Part shown: piece after piece, positions 8,131 to 12,327 of the stretch
Layout: each line of letters begins with the position of its first letter
Position numbering within the stretch: the stretch's first letter is position 1
From: Saccoglossus kowalevskii
Lineage: Eukaryota; Hemichordata; Enteropneusta; Harrimaniidae
Assembly (NCBI RefSeq): GCF_000003605.2
Contig: NW_003105104.1
Coordinates: forward strand, 23,427 to 35,753
Length of the DNA: 12,327 nt
Reading direction: 5' to 3'
Notes under the pieces: generated by a model
What the model was told of the DNA's origin: nothing
Database searches by the model: none
Seen by the model: the letters and a program-made list of their open reading frames with translations, nothing else
Made by a program: the position numbers and the translations under genes

Positions 8131-8247
8131 TCAATTGTGGATTTTCTGGCTCCCCCAAGTAATAAAACTGTCATCACGCATCGACAAATGGTATCCCACC
8201 AACCCTTTTATTTGCATTTAGTTCAATCAAAGTAACATTTTCTGGCT
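8124..8247 (+). repeat. 28-bp interrupted direct repeat, 96-bp spacing
   Basis: AGTTCAATCAA-6 bases-ATTTTCTGGCT occurs at 8124-8151 and again at 8220-8247, with both 11-base halves identical and the central six bases different. The first copy begins in the last bases of the left long-repeat arm. Confidence 0.65.
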
Positions 8248-8258
8248 TAAATAGGTCA

Positions 8259-8293
8259 CTGATTTTAAAATCACAATCTTCTTTTAAAATCAG
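8259..8293. repeat. small hairpin
   Basis: CTGATTTTAAAA (8259-8270) and TTTTAAAATCAG (8282-8293) are exact reverse complements with an 11-base loop. No associated feature. Confidence 0.6.
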
Positions 8294-8426
8294 TAAATAA
8301 AAACTGCCATCTTATTTATTAAAAAGTTTACCACATTAATTTTAGAAAATACATTGGAAAATGTTTTTTTTGTATAGTGTGGTTCAGTATTAGGTTTGGT
8401 TTATTAAGGAAGAATATAAAGATAGT

Positions 8427-8472
8427 GAAACTAGGATGGTATGTGATAGGAATTCTATTTGTATGATGTCAT
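8427..8472 (+). repeat. 46-bp inverted repeat B, left copy
   Basis: GAAACTAGGATGGTATGTGA and the following 26 bases recur in reverse complement at 10907-10952 with one difference. The pair is not nested with the 217-bp pair: the order is A, B, A', B', with both right copies inverted. A single inverted duplication therefore cannot explain both. Confidence 0.85.
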
Positions 8473-8484
8473 GAAAATTATTGA

Positions 8485-9127
8485 CCCTTTGACCGCTAGA
8501 TATTTTTTCCGCCAAAAAAATCAGCTTAAATTTTTACACAATTTACAAAGTTTTCATAAAATTTCAACATAATTTTGAACCATACATGTACAAACAGTAT
8601 CTGACATTTGCTTTTAGTTTTTGATAGAATGGTTTGTCAATTTTTATCAAGATTTCAAGTCAGACTATACCAGAATATTTTGTGAATGGAAGCAAAAGTT
8701 GACAATGGCACTTAAAGGGGAACCGCTCAATCCCATGGATCGTACACGTGCTCATGGGTAATTAACTCCGCCTCTATCCACTAAGTAAATGAATGCTTAT
8801 CATGCTCGCTTACTCAAACTGTGATTGACAAGCATTTTGCATATATTAGTCGCCATTTTAAACTCAGGATTTTCACTTGTCGCGGCACGTTTCGATCAAA
8901 AACAACATCTTGTATACATCAAAAGCCCAACCAGACAAGTGTAATCTCTAGCATACATATTCATGCCCCCGTAGAAATGTATTTGGATCACAGCTTGATC
9001 TCTAAACATGGTAAATGGCACATTTCACGGAGCTCCTGTCACGATGTGAGCGGCTTGGTTCGGATTAGCATACTAATTGCGGTGGCCATCTTGCCCCTAT
9101 TTATAGTATCGGTTCCCCTTTAAAGGG
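8485..9127. mobile_element. piggyBac-like MITE, interrupted by an inner element
   Basis: The left end reads TTGA-CCCTTTGACCGC (8481-8496). The right end reads, in reverse complement, TTAA-CCCTTTAAGTGCC, with its outer TTAA at 9128-9131. CCCTTT termini next to a TTAA target match the piggyBac superfamily; the left TTAA has become TTGA. Without the inner insertion the element is about 235 bp and carries no coding frame. The inner element interrupts its right terminal repeat. Confidence 0.6.
8716..9119. mobile_element. 404-bp TTAA-flanked MITE inserted in the piggyBac-like element
   Basis: The ends are AGGGGAACCG at the left and CGGTTCCCCT at the right, exact reverse complements, each flanked by TTAA (8712-8715 and 9120-9123). 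A TTAA duplication occurs in piggyBac and Kolobok elements; the AGGG-type terminus fits Kolobok at least as well. A 100-codon frame crosses the element but ends in its flank and resembles no transposase, so it is treated as chance. The interior is richer in G and C than the flanking intron. Removing the element and one TTAA restores the outer element's terminal repeat. Confidence 0.72.
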
Positions 9128-9131
9128 TTAA

Positions 9132-9887
9132 TAATAGATGAGTGGGAATGTGAACTATGTCAGAAAAATATCAATGAATGTGACAGTGTGCGTAAACACA
9201 TCAGTTCCTGTCTAGTGGTGTCATGAATTATCAGCTTCTTTGTGACCTCACCATTTTACACCTGTACAGTACATATTAATAAATCATAAATTATAAATAT
9301 GATTTGATTTTGCTGATTAGGTAATAACTGGTTAGAATTTTTAGAAATTTTGCATAAAGGGGTTTAATACATCAGTACCGTTTACAAATAAGTTGCATTT
9401 CTTGTGCATCAGTGATTGTAAAGATCCCTACTGTTTGATTCAGTGAACTGCTTAAAACTCCAATAAAGCATTTTTAACCTGTGAGAAAAGCTTATCCATC
9501 AAATCAAAAGATGACACTGGAGGTCTAATAACCACAAAATACCCTGCACATTGTACTTATGTCTAAGCAATAGGAACACTTGTATATTAAAGTAACAGAA
9601 AATATGGCTAAATGAACAAATATTTCTAAACACAGAATGGAGATCCCCCCCCCCCCACTGAGTTGTACTCTTCGGTTTTGAGAAAACATATAGTAATAAT
9701 GGTTGAACTACAGATTTGAAAAATGATATCTATCGGTAAGCTAGTTTTCAAAATATATTTCCGTATTTCATCTAAGTGCTAGTTTTTCACTACATTGAAG
9801 GAAGTACATGAAATGAAAAAATACAACATTGGTGGAATTACCATAGCTATTTTGCAAAGAAATAATTTTCAGTTCATTTGCCTATAT
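9132..9887. other. intronic stretch between nested elements and right arm
   Basis: AT-rich with no supported element. A run of about 12 C at 9645-9657 is the only striking feature. Confidence 0.4.
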
Positions 9888-10106
9888 TTGAACTTTAGGG
9901 GTACCGGTAATAATTTACAGATCATCCGCTGAAATAATCCAAAATAAATGAAAAAAAAACAATGTAGGCAGGTAATGTTATATCACAGAATAAGTTTCAA
10001 ATTAATTTATTAATTAAATATATTAAAAAATCAAATTAATTTAAAATAAATTAAAACAAATGTTTTTCAAAGGATGGTCCAATTAATTTATATTGGTGGT
10101 AAAGAA
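9888..10106 (-). repeat. long inverted repeat, right arm (about 219 bp)
   Basis: Inverted partner of 7914-8130. It differs by scattered substitutions and small length changes in the A/T-run part (near 10015-10035) and one extra base in the A-run near 9951-9959. Bases outside 9888 and 10106 do not match the other arm's flanks. Confidence 0.9.
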
Positions 10107-10906
10107 ATGTGATGGTGGTAACATTGTTGTCACAAAATGATAGTAGTACATCATGATAGTAATATGATAAAAAAGCCATGATGTCATGACATACAGACAA
10201 TACCACATGCAGGGTGTGATTCGTCTAGACATCTACAATGTGAATCACAGAATCAGATACGCAAACACTATTGTCAGATTCCATTGTAGCTACAAAGTGT
10301 TTATCAGTTGGTACAAAATGTAGGTCTTCACATAAAACACCTGCGATTCACATACTTACTGAACATCAGCATTTTGCTGGTATTTTTTTTTTAAACATGC
10401 CAATTTTGTAAGATAATTTAAGACAAAAGGACTTATTGTTTTCTGTTAAATTTACTGTTTTACACTGTTCCTTGACACTAGTTGCCATTTTTGAAAAAAA
10501 AATTCTGATTTTGAGACAACCGATGAATCAATTAAACATCCTAGTGAGCCAAGATGTGTTTAAATTGCGACCTTTTCGTCACCAGACTTTCTCACCCACA
10601 AATTTCTATACTTTTTTCTTACATTCTACAATATTTCTGAAAATGAACCCTAATTTTGGAGCCAACAGAAAAATTTGAGTCAATTTTCGATTTTTGCTCA
10701 AAATATTTGGCTATTTTTGTCCCAATCTTCTAAAGGAAAGTGCAGACTATAAACAGGTATTTTTGATGAACAGTGGGAACTGGTGGTGAAAAGGATAAAC
10801 ACTAGCCAAGATGTTGATGCATATGAATTTTTTGTATGAATTTTTTCTATAATTTCTTCATTTTTTTTGACCAAATTAACATAAATTTCCCTTGGCCTCA
10901 GATCTT
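10107..10906. other. intronic stretch without recognisable gene
   Basis: An 80-codon open frame at 10436-10678 is a low-complexity hydrophobic peptide with no family resemblance. Short GTGATTC/GAATCAC words recur near 10217-10350 without a clear repeat unit. No element ends were found. Confidence 0.4.
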
Positions 10907-10952
10907 ATGACATCATACAAATAGAATTCCGATCACATACCATCCTAGTTTC
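10907..10952 (-). repeat. 46-bp inverted repeat B, right copy
   Basis: Reverse complement of 8427-8472 with one substitution. The matching stops abruptly on the inner side (GATCT precedes it). On the outer side it fades over a few bases (TCATATC against GATAGTGA). Confidence 0.85.
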
Positions 10953-12060
10953 ATATCAAAATTATGAAAAAAAAAAAATATTATGCTGTTTATTTTGTGA
11001 CTGCCACAAAAGTTGCTTGGAATTCAAAGGTTTGAAGAGGTTTTTCACATTTATGTAGGAGATTTCCTGTATGATAATTGTACACTAGCTTTTCAAAAGC
11101 AAAGATTGTAGTACTTTCAAATTGGTAGGGTGATAAAACTAAAATATTTTGTTGTGTTATTTTACGGGATGTATAAAAGTGAGTCATAAAGTTTTCGTGA
11201 TATACTGCTGTTCTTTTATATGGAAGTCTTGAATTGATCAACAGGCAGGTAGAAAATTGAAAACATCAGCACAATGGCTGGCTTAACATTGTTAAGTGTC
11301 TTTCTTCCATTATGTCTGTAGGTACTTCACAACAAAGGGGTATAGACTGGGTCTTATTGTGTTACGTGCATGTGACTATGAGGAAATGGGGGAAATTTGA
11401 GTACACTGTCCAAAGCCTAAATTGAGAGTTCATGGAGCTGTATATATATACACAAATATGCTTTTCAGCTTGTGCAGAAGCAGTGACGTAATGTTTTAAA
11501 CAATCTTGTGCACATTAATTAATTTGTTCAGTTGGGTTAGAATTATCATCTAATATATATACAGAGGTTTTTCGAGAAAAAAAACTGCAAGAAAGAGCAC
11601 TGCAATTCAGCGGCGCCACCCAGTGGGGGAGATAGGATTCTCCCTACCAGGGTACGTGTAATTTTTGATAATTCTAAGTTAAAATAGAGCATTCTACATA
11701 TATGTCTTCCTTAGGCCAAAATTACTATCAGACAGGTCACAGTTGAAGACTGTGGGCACATGTGATCCCTGGTCAATCAGAATTTTATGGTTGCCAGAAG
11801 ATCCCATCCCCAGGGTAAGGGGGTGCATGGCCATGTTCCCTTGTTTAAAAAAATCCCTGATATACTGGGTATGTATTTACATGAATGGAACCTTGGTTAA
11901 TGTCTGCAGGTGCTTGTGTTTGACCAGTCCTGGCTGACAGTAGTGCATTAAATTGCCTTAAATTATGGTCCCACAGCCCTGTCATGTAGTTCTGAAAGAG
12001 CTGAAAGAATAATAAAAAAACTGATGTCAAGGTGTTTTTTGAGAGACGTTTTTGATCTCC
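10953..12060. other. distal intron stretch with weak signals
   Basis: Mostly unassigned. It holds a strong-looking splice acceptor at 11321, a CTCF-like word at 11613-11626 beside a short GGGAGA/TCTCCC hairpin, and two short overlapping frames near 11743-12102 without family resemblance. An A-rich AATAAA lies near 12011. Confidence 0.4.
11322..11400 (+). other. candidate phase-compatible exon start in XKR intron 1
   Basis: A branch-like CTTAAC (11282-11287) and a pyrimidine-rich stretch (GTCTTTCTTCC, 11298-11308) precede TCTGTAG at 11315-11321. Joining 11322 to the XKR exon completes an Arg codon and reads YFTTKGYRLG, then stops with TGA at 11398-11400. XKR proteins often continue Arg-Tyr-Phe or Arg-Tyr here, so the first residues fit. 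The remainder does not resemble the expected second exon, and no good donor precedes the stop. It may be an alternative terminal exon, a decayed exon or chance. Confidence 0.2.
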
Positions 12061-12079
12061 AGCAAACTGTATAATTACA

Positions 12080-12327
12080 CATACATCATGACATTCTGGC
12101 ATATTACAGATACATCATGACATTGTGGTATATTACAGATACATCATGACATTGTGGTATATTACAGATACATCATGACATTTGTGGTATATTACAGATA
12201 CATCATGACATTGTGGTATATTACAGATACATCATGACATTCTGGTATATTACAGATGCATCATGACATTCTGGCATATTACAGATACATCATGACATTC
12301 TGGCATATTACATTGATACATCATGAC
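12080..12327 (+). repeat. 29-bp minisatellite, nine copies, open at the window edge
   Basis: A unit of the form ATACATCATGACATTSTGGY followed by ATATTACAG repeats with CATCATGAC at 12084, 12113, 12142, 12171, 12201, 12230, 12259, 12288 and 12319. Spacing is 29 bp except for one extra T (30 bp, after 12171) and a 31-bp spacing before the last copy. Copies differ mainly at two linked sites, CTGGC against GTGGT. A degenerate partial unit may precede it (ATAATTACACATAC). The array continues beyond the window. Confidence 0.95.

Larger units (their letters stand above)
3564..12327 (+). other. XKR intron 1 (start; runs off the window)
   Basis: It begins with the donor GTGAGTAA. I found no downstream segment resembling the expected second XKR exon (tyrosine-rich start, then an acidic ADV/DVSMLRL-like and SAPQL-like core), so the rest of the window is most simply one intron of at least 8.7 kb. 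Long first introns are normal in this family. It is filled with the short mobile elements and inverted repeats listed separately. Confidence 0.7.

Noticed and set aside
8821-9123. 100-codon forward frame inside the nested TTAA element
   Set aside because: It runs out exactly into the flanking duplication, has no transposase motif, and its element is too short to be autonomous.
9645-9657. C-run as a G-quadruplex or i-motif site
   Set aside because: A single homopolymer run without the required four separated tracts; likely simple sequence.
7914-10106. Single transposon with 217-bp terminal repeats as a firm call
   Set aside because: No target duplication at the outer ends and no transposase inside; kept as an inverted repeat only.
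11743-12102. Forward and reverse frames, considered as a possible later XKR exon because of the CAGGGTAAGG word
   Set aside because: No XKR motifs in any frame and no matching acceptor in phase 2.
12080-12327. CRISPR-like array, because of 29-bp regular spacing
   Set aside because: There are no distinct spacers: the whole 29-bp unit repeats, so it is a tandem minisatellite in a eukaryotic intron.

Overview
The window looks like nuclear DNA from an invertebrate animal, probably marine, such as a mollusc or another lophotrochozoan or deuterostome. It is AT-rich, genes are sparse and intron-split, a long intron is full of short non-autonomous DNA transposons, and there is a decayed Ty3/gypsy LTR retroelement. 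No bacterial operon, ribosome-binding-site or CRISPR structure is present. The species assignment is an inference from style only.

Layout. Positions 1-1215 hold the 3' end of a Ty3/gypsy-type retrotransposon: the end of integrase with two frame breaks, followed by a candidate 3' LTR of about 175 bp. Positions 1216-1860 are a small cluster of overlapping open frames. It contains a candidate exon for a C-x2-C...H zinc finger of the type found in hAT-transposase-derived proteins, with acceptor- and donor-like borders. Positions 1860-3020 are non-coding. Around 3030-3100 there is a promoter-like patch with two ETS sites, a YY1-like site and a MEF2/TATA-like A/T box. It lies immediately upstream of the one confident host gene, the first coding exon of an XK-related (XKR) membrane protein at 3163-3563. 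That exon ends in a consensus splice donor in phase 2.

Everything from 3564 to the end of the window is best read as the start of XKR intron 1, at least 8.7 kb long, because no second XKR exon is recognisable. The intron is a mobile-element graveyard. It holds a 511-bp PIF/Harbinger-like element with TAA duplications (4657-5167) and a perfect 46-bp palindrome (6592-6637). It also holds a 193-bp near-complete hairpin element with a 9-bp target-site duplication (7141-7333). A pair of about 217-bp inverted repeats roughly 95% identical (7914-8130 and 9888-10106) encloses two TTAA-flanked elements, one inserted into the terminal repeat of the other. A second, independent 46-bp inverted pair lies at 8427/10907. 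A 29-bp minisatellite of nine copies runs off the right edge.

No new multi-gene system is visible. The most interesting items are the nested TTAA insertion, the long hairpin-forming repeats inside a transcribed intron, the minisatellite variant pattern, the overlapping upstream ORF on the XKR leader, and a phase-compatible splice acceptor at 11321. All repeat and splice calls were made by eye.
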